Part shown: positions 1 to 9,652 of the stretch, one piece after another
Position numbering within the stretch: the first letter of the stretch is position 1
Layout of the letters: each line of letters opens with the position of its first letter
Source of the DNA: a bacterium
GTDB taxonomy: Bacteria > Bacteroidota > Bacteroidia > Flavobacteriales_D > Crocinitomicaceae
Reading direction: 5' to 3'
Assembly (NCBI GenBank): GCA_024742305.1
Contig: JANSYQ010000020.1
Span: 1 to 64,000 of the forward strand
Length of the DNA stretch: 64,000 nucleotides
Notes under the pieces: model-generated
Databases searched by the model: none
Seen by the model: only the letters and a program-made list of their open reading frames with translations
Told to the model about the DNA's origin: nothing
Program-made: the position numbers and the translations under genes

Positions 1-3
1 AAA

Positions 4-36
4 AAACCCTGACGATCCTTGCGGATGTCAGGGTTT
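4..36 (-). terminator. Intrinsic terminator downstream of lpdA
   Basis: Arms AAACCCTGAC (4-13) and GTCAGGGTTT (27-36) are perfectly complementary, and the inner ATCC/GGAT also pairs, leaving a TTGC loop. Read on the minus strand the stem ends in a run of T. It lies just past the lpdA stop codon. Confidence 0.85.
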
Positions 37-57
37 CTATTTCGTTTCTCGGACTTC

Positions 58-1449
58 TTACAAGTGAATTACTTCATCGTAAGCCGCCGCTGCAGCTTCC
101 ATCACCGCTTCTGACATTGTAGGGTGAGGGTGTACAGTTTTAATCAATTCATGTCCGGTAACTTCCAGTTTGCGAACCGCAACGATTTCTGCGATCATTT
201 CGGTAACGTTTGCTCCGATCATGTGACCTCCAAGCAATTCTCCGTATTTCGCATCGAATACCAATTTTACAAATCCTTCTTTGGCTCCGGCAGCACTTGC
301 TTTACCTGAAGCAGAGAATGGAAACTTACCGACTTTCACATCGTAGCCCGCCTCTTTTGCAGCCTCTTCTGTCATTCCTACTGATGCAACCTCAGGTGAA
401 CAGTAAGTACATCCTGGGATGTTGTTATAATCCAACGGTTCTGGATCGTGACCAGCAATCTTTTCTACACAGATAATTCCTTCGGCAGAAGCAACGTGTG
501 CCAATGCAGCGTTCGGAAGAACATCTCCGATAGCGTAGTAACCAGGGATATTTGTTTGGTAGTAATCATTCACAAGGATGCGACCTCGATCTGTAACGAT
601 ACCTACGTCTTCCAAACCGATATTTTCAATATTCGCTTCGATTCCAACCGCAGAAAGAACTACATCACATTCGATGGTTTCTTCTCCTTTCTTAGTCTTC
701 ACTTTTACTTTGCAACCTGAACCTTTTGTGTCAACAGATTCCACGGAGGCATCTGTCATCACCTTAATTCCGGACTTCTTGAAGTTTTTCGCCAATTCTT
801 TCGAAACATCTTGGTCCTCAATTGGAACAATGTTCGGCAAATACTCTACGATAGTAACTTCAGTTCCGATAGCGTTGTAGAAATACGCAAACTCAACACC
901 GATGGCTCCTGAACCAACAACAACCATTTTCTTCGGTTGCTTCTCCAAAGTCATCGCCTGACGGTACCCAATTACTTTTTTACCATCTTGTGGCAAGTTT
1001 GGCAATTCGCGAGAACGTGCTCCTGTAGCAATGATTACTCCTTTGTCTGCAGCGTATTCTGATTTTTTACCGTCTTCGTCGGTTACTTCAACCTTTTTTC
1101 CAGTTTTAATCACGCCAGTTCCCATAAGAACGTCAATCTTGTTCTTTTTCATGAGAAACTGAATTCCCTTGCTCATGCCATCAGCAACTCCGCGACTACG
1201 TTTTACCATAGCATCGAAATCTGCTTTTCCATCCTTCACGTTAATACCGTAATCAGAGGCGTGGTTGATGTACTCAAATACCTGTGCACTTTTCAAAAGC
1301 GCTTTTGTAGGGATACATCCCCAGTTCAAACAAATTCCACCGAGATTCTCACGCTCCACAATGGCTGTTTTCAATCCAAGTTGTGATGCACGGATGGCAG
1401 CAACGTACCCTCCAGGACCACTTCCAACAACTATAATATCGTAACTCAT
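58..1449 (-). CDS. lpdA: Dihydrolipoyl dehydrogenase (E3)
   Basis: FAD-dependent E3 subunit of the 2-oxoacid dehydrogenase complexes; reoxidises dihydrolipoyl groups with NAD+. At 463 residues it has the usual family length. The N-terminal FAD-binding GSGPGGY is followed by the redox-active disulfide segment GGICLNWGCIPTKAL (two Cys separated by four residues). A second nucleotide site is VVGSGAIGVEFA, the FAD segment is YAIGDV, and the C-terminal active-site base is in HPHPTMSE. ATG start at 1447-1449. It stands alone here: no E1 or E2 genes lie in the window, so it may serve several complexes. Neighbour on the other side is divergent. Identification is secure. Confidence 0.97.
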   Translation of the reverse strand: MSYDIIVVGSGPGGYVAAIRASQLGLKTAIVERENLGGICLNWGCIPTKALLKSAQVFEYINHASDYGINVKDGKADFDAMVKRSRGVADGMSKGIQFLMKKNKIDVLMGTGVIKTGKKVEVTDEDGKKSEYAADKGVIIATGARSRELPNLPQDGKKVIGYRQAMTLEKQPKKMVVVGSGAIGVEFAYFYNAIGTEVTIVEYLPNIVPIEDQDVSKELAKNFKKSGIKVMTDASVESVDTKGSGCKVKVKTKKGEETIECDVVLSAVGIEANIENIGLEDVGIVTDRGRILVNDYYQTNIPGYYAIGDVLPNAALAHVASAEGIICVEKIAGHDPEPLDYNNIPGCTYCSPEVASVGMTEEAAKEAGYDVKVGKFPFSASGKASAAGAKEGFVKLVFDAKYGELLGGHMIGANVTEMIAEIVAVRKLEVTGHELIKTVHPHPTMSEAVMEAAAAAYDEVIHL

Positions 1450-1695
1450 ACTATTTGAAATGTAATTCTGTTCTAAACTTAAGCATCGCGAAGGTAATCA
1501 TTTTTTGTGTTTAGCGGGTGTATCCGACCTGCCGCTTTTGGAACCTTTTGAAGCCCATTTATCAACCTGTACTGTTCAGATAAGCCTTTCAGATTCAACG
1601 TTGGGAAAGAGAAAGTGTACCTGTGAAAATTTTAAAGTTGTTGAGGAGGTTGAATTGACTCCTTTTGATTTAAACCTAGAAATAAATACATCAAA

Positions 1696-3975
1696 ATGAA
1701 AACGACAAATCTACGCTTTGGAATGGCTATCATGATCACGCTTTTCCTGACATGTTTGGGTAGTTTTGCTTTTGCAAACGGTACGCCCACTGGAAACACG
1801 ATCCTAGAAATTAACAATCAATCTTATAATGGAACATTCGACCCCGGAGAAGGACATCTACTGACAAGCGATATTACAGAGTTGCTCTGCGAGAAAGTAG
1901 ATGTCGAATTCATTGGTGTCGATATAGACGCAAATTCTAGCCCGGGACAGATTTTAGTAGCGATATACGAAAACGGCAACCTTCTTACACACTCCGGTTT
2001 TTTGACCGTACAAGGTGGTGTGGATGAGTTGGTAGGCTTTAATCCTTCCTCAACGTTGGAAATGAATGCCTCAAGTACCTACACGCTCGGAGTAATGTAT
2101 TCAGGAGCCGACCCGATTTATTTTAAAACGTCAAATGCACCAGTACATTCAGGTCCGTTAAGTTTTAGTGTTCTCTCTTCAACAGTGGACCATAACTCAA
2201 CTTTCCCCGTGCTTCCAACCAATCTAGTGGGCACTGATATGTACGACTTCAATGTTGGTTTTCGTATTTTGGGTACCTTGACTTCCACGCACTCGAATGC
2301 AACGTTATTTGTGTCTTCTTGTGGTGAGTACAATGCACCTTCCGGAAATGCCACTTATATGACCGATGGTGTTTACACAGATGTTATAACAAATGCTGTT
2401 GGTTGCGATAGCGTTCTCACACTTCACGTTACTATTAATAGTCCCGTTTATGAAACGGAGCAAATTGATGCTTGTAATGACTATACATGGCAAGAAAACA
2501 ATCAAACCTACACGTCCAGTGGTACTTATTATACGCAGTATGTTGGAGCCAATGGGTGCGACTCCGTTCGTGTTTTGGAATTAGTTGTACACAACAATAA
2601 TAGCACTGTTCAGGAGGTCTCAGTTTGTGAATCCTTTACGTGGTCGGAAAACGGACAAACGTATGACTCATCGGGTATTTATACAGAAACGTATCAAAAC
2701 GTGCTAGGATGCGATTCTGTGGTGATTTTGGATTTAGATGTAAGTTATCCTAACATTTTCGAATCTCAAGTAGAATCATGCGGTTCATACTATTGGGACA
2801 AATCTGGATTGACCTACACCAATTCCGGTATATACAACGTTGAGGTTCAGGCGGACGGTCAAGAATGTCCTGATATTTACCAATTGAGTCTTACTGTGAA
2901 TCCAGAAATTGCAATCTCGCAAAGTCAAACTGCATGCGGTGGGTACTACTGGCCGGTTGATGGAAATATGTATACCAACAGTGGAACGTATACAGGGTAT
3001 TTAACAAGTTCTACAGGTTGTGATACGCTTGTAACTCTAGACTTATTAATTACAGATCCCACGTACACTGAGGATGTTGTAGTTACGTGTGCGCCGTCCT
3101 ATACTTGGGTGAATGGTGTTACCTACACATCGAATAACAATTCAGCAGTAATGATGTATCAAGGAGTAAATGGCTGTGATTCCATTGTCACACTAAACCT
3201 CTCATTTGTAGTTTATCAGGTGGTAACGGAAACAATAGTTACTTGTGATGATTATACATGGGTGAACGGTGTTACTTATACCCAAACACCGACAACGATG
3301 CCAAGTGTGACAACGACCACTACCAACGGTTGTGATTTGGTTACCTATTTGGATTTGACCATACTAGAGCCTACATCAGCCACTCATACTGTTACCGCGT
3401 GTGATTCCTACACATGGATCGATGGCAATACATACACGAGTTCAAACAATACTGCAACATATACTCTTGTCAATGCGGCTGGATGCGACTCGGTTGTGAC
3501 CTTAGATTTAACCATTGCTCCATTGGATAATTCTGTTTCTGTTAGTGGTTTGGTTTTAACCAGTAATCAAGCAAACGCTCAATACCAGTGGTATGAGAAT
3601 GACAATGGTTTACAACTTATTCAGGGGGCAACAGGACAATCTTATACTGCAACTCAAAATGGAGAGTACGTTGTAGAAGTAACTCAAGGTTCCTGTAACG
3701 CAATGTCAGCCGGTAGCACGATCAACGTGGCAAGTTTAGATGAATATGGTCAAACCTCAGTAATCATTTCTCCAAATCCATCGAATGGTCAGTTTGCGGT
3801 CTCAGGTGAATGGGATTCAGTAGAACTATATGACCTCACGGGAAGAGCGATCAACATAAATGCCGACCCAATTAGTAAGCAGGTGACAACTGATAAAGTT
3901 GCATCAGGGAAATACATATTAGCGGTTCAATTGAAAAACAGTGAAGTAGTGGTTTTAGATGTTATAATGGAGTAA
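1696..3975 (+). CDS. T9SS-exported protein with eight Cys-containing repeats (copy 1)
   Basis: Secreted, probably cell-surface protein of 759 residues. A signal peptide occupies about residues 1-28 (ending FAFANG). A non-repeat domain (about 30-200) is shared with the next gene. From about residue 207 to 607 there are eight repeats of about 44-50 residues with the pattern CxxYTWxxxGxTYTSSGxYT...GCDSxxTLDLTI; each has two Cys, suggesting one disulfide per repeat. Then come an Ig-like segment with QYQWYEN and a C-terminal T9SS sorting domain (SPNPSNGQF ... GKYILAV). The domain set shows export through the outer membrane; the biological role (adhesion is plausible) is inference. A terminator follows. 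Confidence 0.85.
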   Translation: MKTTNLRFGMAIMITLFLTCLGSFAFANGTPTGNTILEINNQSYNGTFDPGEGHLLTSDITELLCEKVDVEFIGVDIDANSSPGQILVAIYENGNLLTHSGFLTVQGGVDELVGFNPSSTLEMNASSTYTLGVMYSGADPIYFKTSNAPVHSGPLSFSVLSSTVDHNSTFPVLPTNLVGTDMYDFNVGFRILGTLTSTHSNATLFVSSCGEYNAPSGNATYMTDGVYTDVITNAVGCDSVLTLHVTINSPVYETEQIDACNDYTWQENNQTYTSSGTYYTQYVGANGCDSVRVLELVVHNNNSTVQEVSVCESFTWSENGQTYDSSGIYTETYQNVLGCDSVVILDLDVSYPNIFESQVESCGSYYWDKSGLTYTNSGIYNVEVQADGQECPDIYQLSLTVNPEIAISQSQTACGGYYWPVDGNMYTNSGTYTGYLTSSTGCDTLVTLDLLITDPTYTEDVVVTCAPSYTWVNGVTYTSNNNSAVMMYQGVNGCDSIVTLNLSFVVYQVVTETIVTCDDYTWVNGVTYTQTPTTMPSVTTTTTNGCDLVTYLDLTILEPTSATHTVTACDSYTWIDGNTYTSSNNTATYTLVNAAGCDSVVTLDLTIAPLDNSVSVSGLVLTSNQANAQYQWYENDNGLQLIQGATGQSYTATQNGEYVVEVTQGSCNAMSAGSTINVASLDEYGQTSVIISPNPSNGQFAVSGEWDSVELYDLTGRAININADPISKQVTTDKVASGKYILAVQLKNSEVVVLDVIME

Positions 3976-3996
3976 GCTGGTAACCGTTAAGTGAAG

Positions 3997-4028
3997 CGCC
4001 ATCGGAGATTGTTTCGATGGCGTTTTTT
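3997..4028 (+). terminator. Intrinsic terminator
   Basis: Perfect arms CGCCATCG (3997-4004) and CGATGGCG (4015-4022) followed by six T, 22 bp after the stop of the first repeat protein. It suggests the two paralogs are separate transcripts. Confidence 0.85.
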
Positions 4029-4171
4029 ATTGAACCCGCATGCAATTGTTGATTTTTCGTTTGTGTGGCTGACAACAACGTTCGGAAATTCAACGGATAA
4101 GATGGAAAGTTACTGGGTTCTTCGGGGGTACTGAATACGCAACTTTGATTTGTATTTAAACAATAATCCTC

Positions 4172-6439
4172 ATGAAAAAATCACCACAACCTAAATCTTT
4201 GCTCAGTGCATTTTTGATGCTGTGCATTCTAAGTTTCGGAAATCTATCTGTTGCTCAAACAGAAATTTTGTCCGTTGATCCATCTTCCTTTAACGGATCT
4301 GTAGGAATGATATCCGAATCATTTGTTGCAAACGAAATTCAAAACCTTGGCTGTAACACCGTAGACGTTTCTTTCCTCGGTGTTGAGATTGATGCTAATT
4401 CAAATTCAGGAACCATTGTACTTGGCTTGTATGAAGGTAATCAACTGATATACCAAACGGGCTCTTTGCAAGTCACCGGCGGGGTCGATGAATTGGTAGG
4501 TCAGAGTCATGTCCCGGGAGTCACACTTCAAGCAAATACGCAATACCGTGTGGGAATCATGTCGATTACTACATCCGGAAATATTTATGTGAAAACGGCT
4601 ACATCTCCTACTCACCTTGGCTTTACAGGTTTTGCAAGTAATACCTCAGAGTATAACACCATCACCTCATTTCCGAATTTCCCAGATCCCTATTTAACAA
4701 CAGGGACATGGAACTATAACATTGCTTTCCGAATTGATGGAGCCCTATACTCAACAAACACCTCAGCGAGCATTTCAGAGTCTGCCTGCGATTCATATAC
4801 TTCACCAAGTGGCAATTACACTTGGACAAGCAGTGGCGTATACATGGATACAATTCCTAATACTGAAGGCTGCGACAGTATTTTAACAATCGACTTAACC
4901 ATTTTGAATAGCACTGTCACATGGGAATACGCGACGGCTTGCGATGGATATGTATGGCCGGTAAACGGGATCAATTACGCATCATCAGGTGTTTTTACTG
5001 AATATTTGACCAATCAAAACGGCTGCGATTCCGTAGTTAAGTTGGATTTAACCATACATCATTCAACTTCTACATCAGAGACTGTTTCGGCTTGTGACAG
5101 CTTTACTTGGGCATTTAATGGTGTTACCTACACTTCAAGTGGAATTTACACAGATACTTTGACATCAACTTACGGTTGTGATTCCATCGCAACGCTTGAT
5201 TTAACACTTGGTTATTCAAATGGAAGTGTACAAACAGCACAAAACTGTGATAGCTACACTTGGGCTACAAACGGGATGACGTATACTTCATCAGGAACAT
5301 ATACAGCGGTCTTCACGAATACATCCGGTTGTGACTCCACAGTTACGTTAGAGCTTACAATTAATAATAGCCACGAGATCATCGAGGAGGAAATCGCTTG
5401 CGATAGTTTTACGTGGGTAGTGAATGGGAACACTTATACATCATCAGGAGTGTATACGGAGAACTTCACAACGCTAAATGGATGTGACTCGGTACATATT
5501 TTAAACTTGACTGTTAATAATACCACCTATGGTGTAGATGTTGTGACTGCATGTGACGCCTATACTTGGATTGACGGAAATACGTATACATCATCAAACA
5601 ATACCGCAACGTACACCTTAACAAACTCAGTTGGCTGCGATTCTATAGTAACACTAGATTTATCCATGTACTTCACTCAAACGGCGATAGAGACCGTGAC
5701 TTCTTGTGGTCCTTACACGTGGATTGATGGGAATACATACATGACAAGCGTTAGTGGTCCAACCCATACAATTACGACGTCTCAAGGATGTGACTTTATC
5801 AAAACGTTGGACTTAACAGTTTTGTCGCCAACTGTGAGCGAGGATGTAATTACGTCTTGTGTGCCAGTAACATGGATGGATGGTAACACGTATTCGGCAT
5901 CGAACAATTCAGCAACATACATCTTAACAAATGCCGCAGGTTGTGATTCGATAGTGACATTGAACTTGACTATTAATGAAGTGAATACTGATGTAGATCT
6001 GAATGGAAATGTATTGACATCCTTAGCTTCGAATGCGCAATACCAATGGATGGAATGTGCGGGTGATATGATCGAGATTCCTGGGGCTACAAACGCAACG
6101 TACACCGCCTCGCAAGATGGTGATTATGCGGTTCGCATTACGCAAGGACAGTGCGTCGATTACTCCGATTGTAAAACAGTTGCGGTAATGAATACGGGTG
6201 AATTGGCGAATGTTAGCTTGACTCTTTACCCCAATCCATCCAACGGACAGTTCCACATTTCCTTCAACGGAGAATTGAGTGCCATTGAGATATTGGACAT
6301 GACCGGACGAGCGTTACAGATTCCTATTGATGTAGCAAACGGAGATATTGATGCGAGCGCATTGGCTCCAGGAAAATATTTAGTTCGTATAACTACCATT
6401 TATAACGAAACCTACATCGAAACTGCGATTGTTGAATAA
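4172..6439 (+). CDS. T9SS-exported protein with eight Cys-containing repeats (copy 2)
   Basis: Tandem paralog of the preceding gene, 755 residues, same architecture: signal peptide ending SVAQT, an N-terminal domain with the shared segment VDVSFLGVEIDANS, eight repeats from about residue 203 to 600 (for example ACDSFTWxxNGxTYTSSG...GCDS), an Ig-like segment with QYQWMEC, and a T9SS sorting domain (LYPNPSNGQF). Both copies hold exactly eight repeats, so the duplication probably came after the array was established or the arrays are kept alike by recombination. Separated from copy 1 by a terminator and about 200 bp. Export is well supported; the target or ligand is unknown. Confidence 0.85.
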   Translation: MKKSPQPKSLLSAFLMLCILSFGNLSVAQTEILSVDPSSFNGSVGMISESFVANEIQNLGCNTVDVSFLGVEIDANSNSGTIVLGLYEGNQLIYQTGSLQVTGGVDELVGQSHVPGVTLQANTQYRVGIMSITTSGNIYVKTATSPTHLGFTGFASNTSEYNTITSFPNFPDPYLTTGTWNYNIAFRIDGALYSTNTSASISESACDSYTSPSGNYTWTSSGVYMDTIPNTEGCDSILTIDLTILNSTVTWEYATACDGYVWPVNGINYASSGVFTEYLTNQNGCDSVVKLDLTIHHSTSTSETVSACDSFTWAFNGVTYTSSGIYTDTLTSTYGCDSIATLDLTLGYSNGSVQTAQNCDSYTWATNGMTYTSSGTYTAVFTNTSGCDSTVTLELTINNSHEIIEEEIACDSFTWVVNGNTYTSSGVYTENFTTLNGCDSVHILNLTVNNTTYGVDVVTACDAYTWIDGNTYTSSNNTATYTLTNSVGCDSIVTLDLSMYFTQTAIETVTSCGPYTWIDGNTYMTSVSGPTHTITTSQGCDFIKTLDLTVLSPTVSEDVITSCVPVTWMDGNTYSASNNSATYILTNAAGCDSIVTLNLTINEVNTDVDLNGNVLTSLASNAQYQWMECAGDMIEIPGATNATYTASQDGDYAVRITQGQCVDYSDCKTVAVMNTGELANVSLTLYPNPSNGQFHISFNGELSAIEILDMTGRALQIPIDVANGDIDASALAPGKYLVRITTIYNETYIETAIVE

Positions 6440-6482
6440 ATCACAGAAAGCAGTTAGTGTATAATAGGATAGTTTGTACGCG

Positions 6483-6525
6483 AAAGCACCACGGTTATCG
6501 ATGAAGCTCGAGGCGTGGTGCTTTT
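6483..6525 (+). terminator. Intrinsic terminator
   Basis: Arms AAAGCACCACG (6483-6493) and CGTGGTGCTTT (6514-6524) are perfect complements, with a T-rich tail, 43 bp after the stop of the second repeat protein. Confidence 0.85.
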
Positions 6526-6558
6526 TCTTTTGTATATGCATCTTGAGTGTCATTTGAG

Positions 6559-6572
6559 ATGCTAATTAGCAT
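6559..6572. repeat. 14-bp perfect palindrome
   Basis: ATGCTAATTAGCAT is a perfect palindrome about 100 bp upstream of the membrane-protein gene at 6672. An adjoining looser inverted repeat, GCATCT (6538-6543) with AGATGC, overlaps it. It could be an operator; no regulator is known here. Confidence 0.4.
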
Positions 6573-6671
6573 TCTTTTGTTTTACGACATAATGCCTGGA
6601 TAAAGGCGACGATTTGAGGATTAAACCCCTATTTACTTGACTTTTCGAAAGAAATTCGCTATGTTATATGT

Positions 6672-7160
6672 ATGGAAAATTACAAACAGCCAATGAAAGT
6701 AAGAATGAAATCGAGGAGTATGGAATATGGAGTGAAAATGTTCTTGGCTACAGGATTATTTTTCCTCGCACTGTACTCGTTGGGATTAACAAAGTATTCG
6801 GAACTACGATTTTTTAACCTCGCCATCATCTTGTATTTCTCATTCAAGTTGGGACAACACAACGTTGAAAGGTTTGGATCAAATTCGTATGTAAGAAACT
6901 TAGGATCGATTTTCGCAGCCAATAGTTTGAATGTACTTCTAAGTATGGTCGGTTTGGTGGTGTTTGACGCTATTGTCGGCTTTACTTTCTTGGATTCAGC
7001 ATCCACTGGAATTTTGATGGTAGAATCGGCAAGCGTACCTCAAACCTTAATTGCACTCTTCTTAGAAGGTATGGCAGGTGCCGCAGTAGTGGCGTTTGTT
7101 ACCATGCAGTTTTGGAAAGGAAAGAAAGTCGTTTCGATAAATCATCAAGACGAATTCTAA
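6672..7160 (+). CDS. Small integral membrane protein of unknown function
   Basis: 162-residue protein I do not recognise. About four hydrophobic segments are visible (roughly residues 22-41, 45-62, 84-108 and 125-150) after a basic N-terminus, and a short charged tail follows, so an inner-membrane location is likely. It stands alone between two terminators and reads in the same direction as its neighbours. An AT-rich stretch and the segment TTGACTTTT lie upstream; the palindrome at 6559 is a candidate control site. No catalytic motif is seen. Confidence 0.7.
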   Translation: MENYKQPMKVRMKSRSMEYGVKMFLATGLFFLALYSLGLTKYSELRFFNLAIILYFSFKLGQHNVERFGSNSYVRNLGSIFAANSLNVLLSMVGLVVFDAIVGFTFLDSASTGILMVESASVPQTLIALFLEGMAGAAVVAFVTMQFWKGKKVVSINHQDEF

Positions 7161-7183
7161 TCACAGAATAATAGATAACGAAG

Positions 7184-7214
7184 AAGTGTTCGCGAATTGC
7201 GAGCACTTTTTTTT
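7184..7214 (+). terminator. Intrinsic terminator
   Basis: AAGTGTTCGC pairs with GCGAGCACTT (one G-U pair) and is followed by a run of T, 24 bp after the membrane-protein stop. Confidence 0.75.
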
Positions 7215-7346
7215 GTCTAGTCTTTAATAATAAGTCTTGTTTGAACATTTCAAAGTTTTACAGTCTACAATTGGCATTATAAATACCCTGTTCAAAACCC
7301 GTGAATAAACTCACTTTAAAACGCAATCCACGTCTGTAATTATCCT

Positions 7347-7354
7347 TAAATTTG
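7347..7354 (+). promoter_or_regulatory. Bacteroidota -7 box for purL
   Basis: TAAATTTG matches the TAnnTTTG consensus, 18 bp before the ATG at 7373. It overlaps the only upstream alternative start (TTG, 7352), which therefore would not be transcribed; this decides the start. Confidence 0.6.
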
Positions 7355-7372
7355 CAGCATCATTCAGAGTTT

Positions 7373-9613
7373 ATGGAAAGTACAACACAACAAGTGGCAA
7401 CAGTAGAACAGGCAGTCGAATTAGGATTGCGTGAAGACGAATTTGAAATGATCAAAGGAATTTTGGGGCGTACTCCAAACTTCACTGAAACAGCGGTTTA
7501 CTCCGTGATGTGGTCTGAACACTGTTCGTACAAAAACTCCATTTTCTGGTTAAAGCAATTACCAAAAGACGGTCCGCACATGCTCGTAAAAGCAGGTGAA
7601 GAAAACGCCGGACTTGTCGATTTAGGCGAAGGAATTGGCTGTGTGTTCAAAATTGAATCGCACAACCACCCAAGTGCTTTGGAACCTTACCAAGGCGCAG
7701 CAACAGGTGTTGGTGGAATCAACCGTGACATCTTTACCATGGGCGCTCGTCCTATTGCTCAATTAAACTCTCTTCGTTTTGGAAACATCGAACGGGATCG
7801 TACCAAATGGCTCGTGAAAGGTGTGGTAAAGGGAATTGGCGATTATGGAAACTCTTTCGGTATTCCTATTGTCGGAGGAGAGGTTTTCTTCGATGATTCC
7901 TACAATACGAATCCGTTGGTAAATGCTTTTTCTGCGGGAATTATAGATCCTTCCAAAATGATTTCTGCAACATCAGCAGGTCCAGGAAACCCAGTATTCA
8001 TTGTTGGTTCTTCCACAGGGAAAGATGGAATTGCAGGAGCAGCTTTCGCATCCAAAGACATCACAGAGGATTCAGCCGACGACCTTCCATCGGTTCAGGT
8101 TGGAGATCCGTTCATGGAGAAATTGCTTTTGGAAGCTACCATGGAATTGGCAGAAACAGATGCCGTTGTCGGAATGCAAGATATGGGAGCAGCTGGAATT
8201 ACCTGTTCTTCTTGTGAGATGAGTGCCGCTGGCGAAAATGTAGGAATGGATATCCACCTAGATAAAGTGCCTACGCGCCAAGAAAATATGCTTCCTTACG
8301 AGATTTTGCTCTCAGAATCGCAAGAGCGAATGTTGGTCGTAGTGCACAAAGGAAAAGAGCAAATCGTAAAAGATATCTTTGATAAGTGGGACCTTCACGC
8401 TGAAGAGATTGGCGTTGTAACAGAAGGAGGTCAGGTTCGCTACTTCATGAACGGAGAAATTGTAGGAGATGTTCCTGCTGAGTCTCTCGTTTTGGGAGGA
8501 GGAGCTCCAGTATACGAACGCGAGTACAAAGAGCCAGCATACTATCAAGAGTACAAGAAATTTAACATCGACGATGTGAAACAACCCGACGATCTACGTG
8601 AAGTAGCGTTCAGCTTGTTGCAGCATCCGAATATAGCTTCCAAACGCTGGGTGTACGAACAGTACGACTCTATGGTAGGAACGAAAAACATGGCAACGAA
8701 CCGCCCTGCAGACGCAGGAATCGTGAATATCAAAGGAACGGACAGAGCCTTGGCAATGACCGTAGATTGTAACTCACGCTACGTGAATGCTGATCCACAT
8801 GTTGGAACCATGATTGCCGTTTCCGAGGCAGCTCGTAACATCACTGTTGCAGGTGGAGAACCAAGCGCGATTACGAACTGTTTGAACTTCGGAAACCCAT
8901 ACAATCCTGAATCTTACTGGCAGTTTGTTGGTGCGATTAAAGGAATGTCTGATGCGTGTCGTAAATTCGAAACTCCGGTAACAGGAGGAAACGTTTCTTT
9001 CTATAACCAAACAGTTAAAGACGGTGTAGAAGTACCGGTTTTCCCAACACCGACAATTGGTATGATTGGCGTGGTTAGCGATAAGTCGAAAATCATGACT
9101 TTGGACTTCAAATACAAAGGAGATTTGATCTTCATTTTGGGGCAGTCGCATGACGATATCGGTTCTTCTGAATATGTCGCTTCGTACCACGGAATTAAAG
9201 AAACGCCAGCACCTTACTTCAACTTAGAGGAAGAATACGCACTTCATCAAGTAGTAAAAGGATTGATTCAGAATCAACATATTAATGCAGCTCATGATAT
9301 CTCCGATGGAGGATTATTCGTTGCACTTACTGAAATGGCCATGCCAAACGGACTTGGTTTCGATATCGTTACTGACTCTGAGGTGCGTGAAGATGCATTC
9401 TTGTTCGGAGAAGGTCAAGGACGCGTTGTTGTCACCGTGAACGAAGATCAAGAAGATGAATTCTTGGAGTACATGATGAACTCAGGAATTAGCTTTACAT
9501 TGCTTGGACATGTTACCAAAGGAAAGATGATGGTAGACGACGAGCATTTCGGATTTATTGAAGAGGCACGCAAGCTTTACGAAAGCGGACTTGCGAAGCA
9601 CCTTGAAAATTAG
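7373..9613 (+). CDS. purL: Phosphoribosylformylglycinamidine synthase, PurL subunit (short form)
   Basis: ATP-dependent step of purine synthesis converting FGAR to FGAM. At 746 residues this is the short PurL type, which needs PurS and the glutaminase PurQ; neither lies in the window. Visible hallmarks are MWSEHCSYKNS near the N-terminus, the substrate/Mg segment VFKIESHNHPSALEPYQGAATGVGG, and a second half repeating the AIR-synthetase-like fold (MTVDCNSRYVNADP ... AHDISDGGL). The longer reading frame to 7352 begins with TTG inside the promoter box, so ATG 7373 is chosen. The DUF4290 gene follows after 39 bp and may be cotranscribed. Confidence 0.95.
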   Translation: MESTTQQVATVEQAVELGLREDEFEMIKGILGRTPNFTETAVYSVMWSEHCSYKNSIFWLKQLPKDGPHMLVKAGEENAGLVDLGEGIGCVFKIESHNHPSALEPYQGAATGVGGINRDIFTMGARPIAQLNSLRFGNIERDRTKWLVKGVVKGIGDYGNSFGIPIVGGEVFFDDSYNTNPLVNAFSAGIIDPSKMISATSAGPGNPVFIVGSSTGKDGIAGAAFASKDITEDSADDLPSVQVGDPFMEKLLLEATMELAETDAVVGMQDMGAAGITCSSCEMSAAGENVGMDIHLDKVPTRQENMLPYEILLSESQERMLVVVHKGKEQIVKDIFDKWDLHAEEIGVVTEGGQVRYFMNGEIVGDVPAESLVLGGGAPVYEREYKEPAYYQEYKKFNIDDVKQPDDLREVAFSLLQHPNIASKRWVYEQYDSMVGTKNMATNRPADAGIVNIKGTDRALAMTVDCNSRYVNADPHVGTMIAVSEAARNITVAGGEPSAITNCLNFGNPYNPESYWQFVGAIKGMSDACRKFETPVTGGNVSFYNQTVKDGVEVPVFPTPTIGMIGVVSDKSKIMTLDFKYKGDLIFILGQSHDDIGSSEYVASYHGIKETPAPYFNLEEEYALHQVVKGLIQNQHINAAHDISDGGLFVALTEMAMPNGLGFDIVTDSEVREDAFLFGEGQGRVVVTVNEDQEDEFLEYMMNSGISFTLLGHVTKGKMMVDDEHFGFIEEARKLYESGLAKHLEN

Positions 9614-9652
9614 TAGCTTGGTGCCATAATTCGCGCCAGCGGAAATTAGATT

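Noticed and set aside
7352-7372. TTG start of purL
   Set aside because: Lies inside the -7 box, so it could not be on the transcript; the ATG at 7373 has the usual distance.
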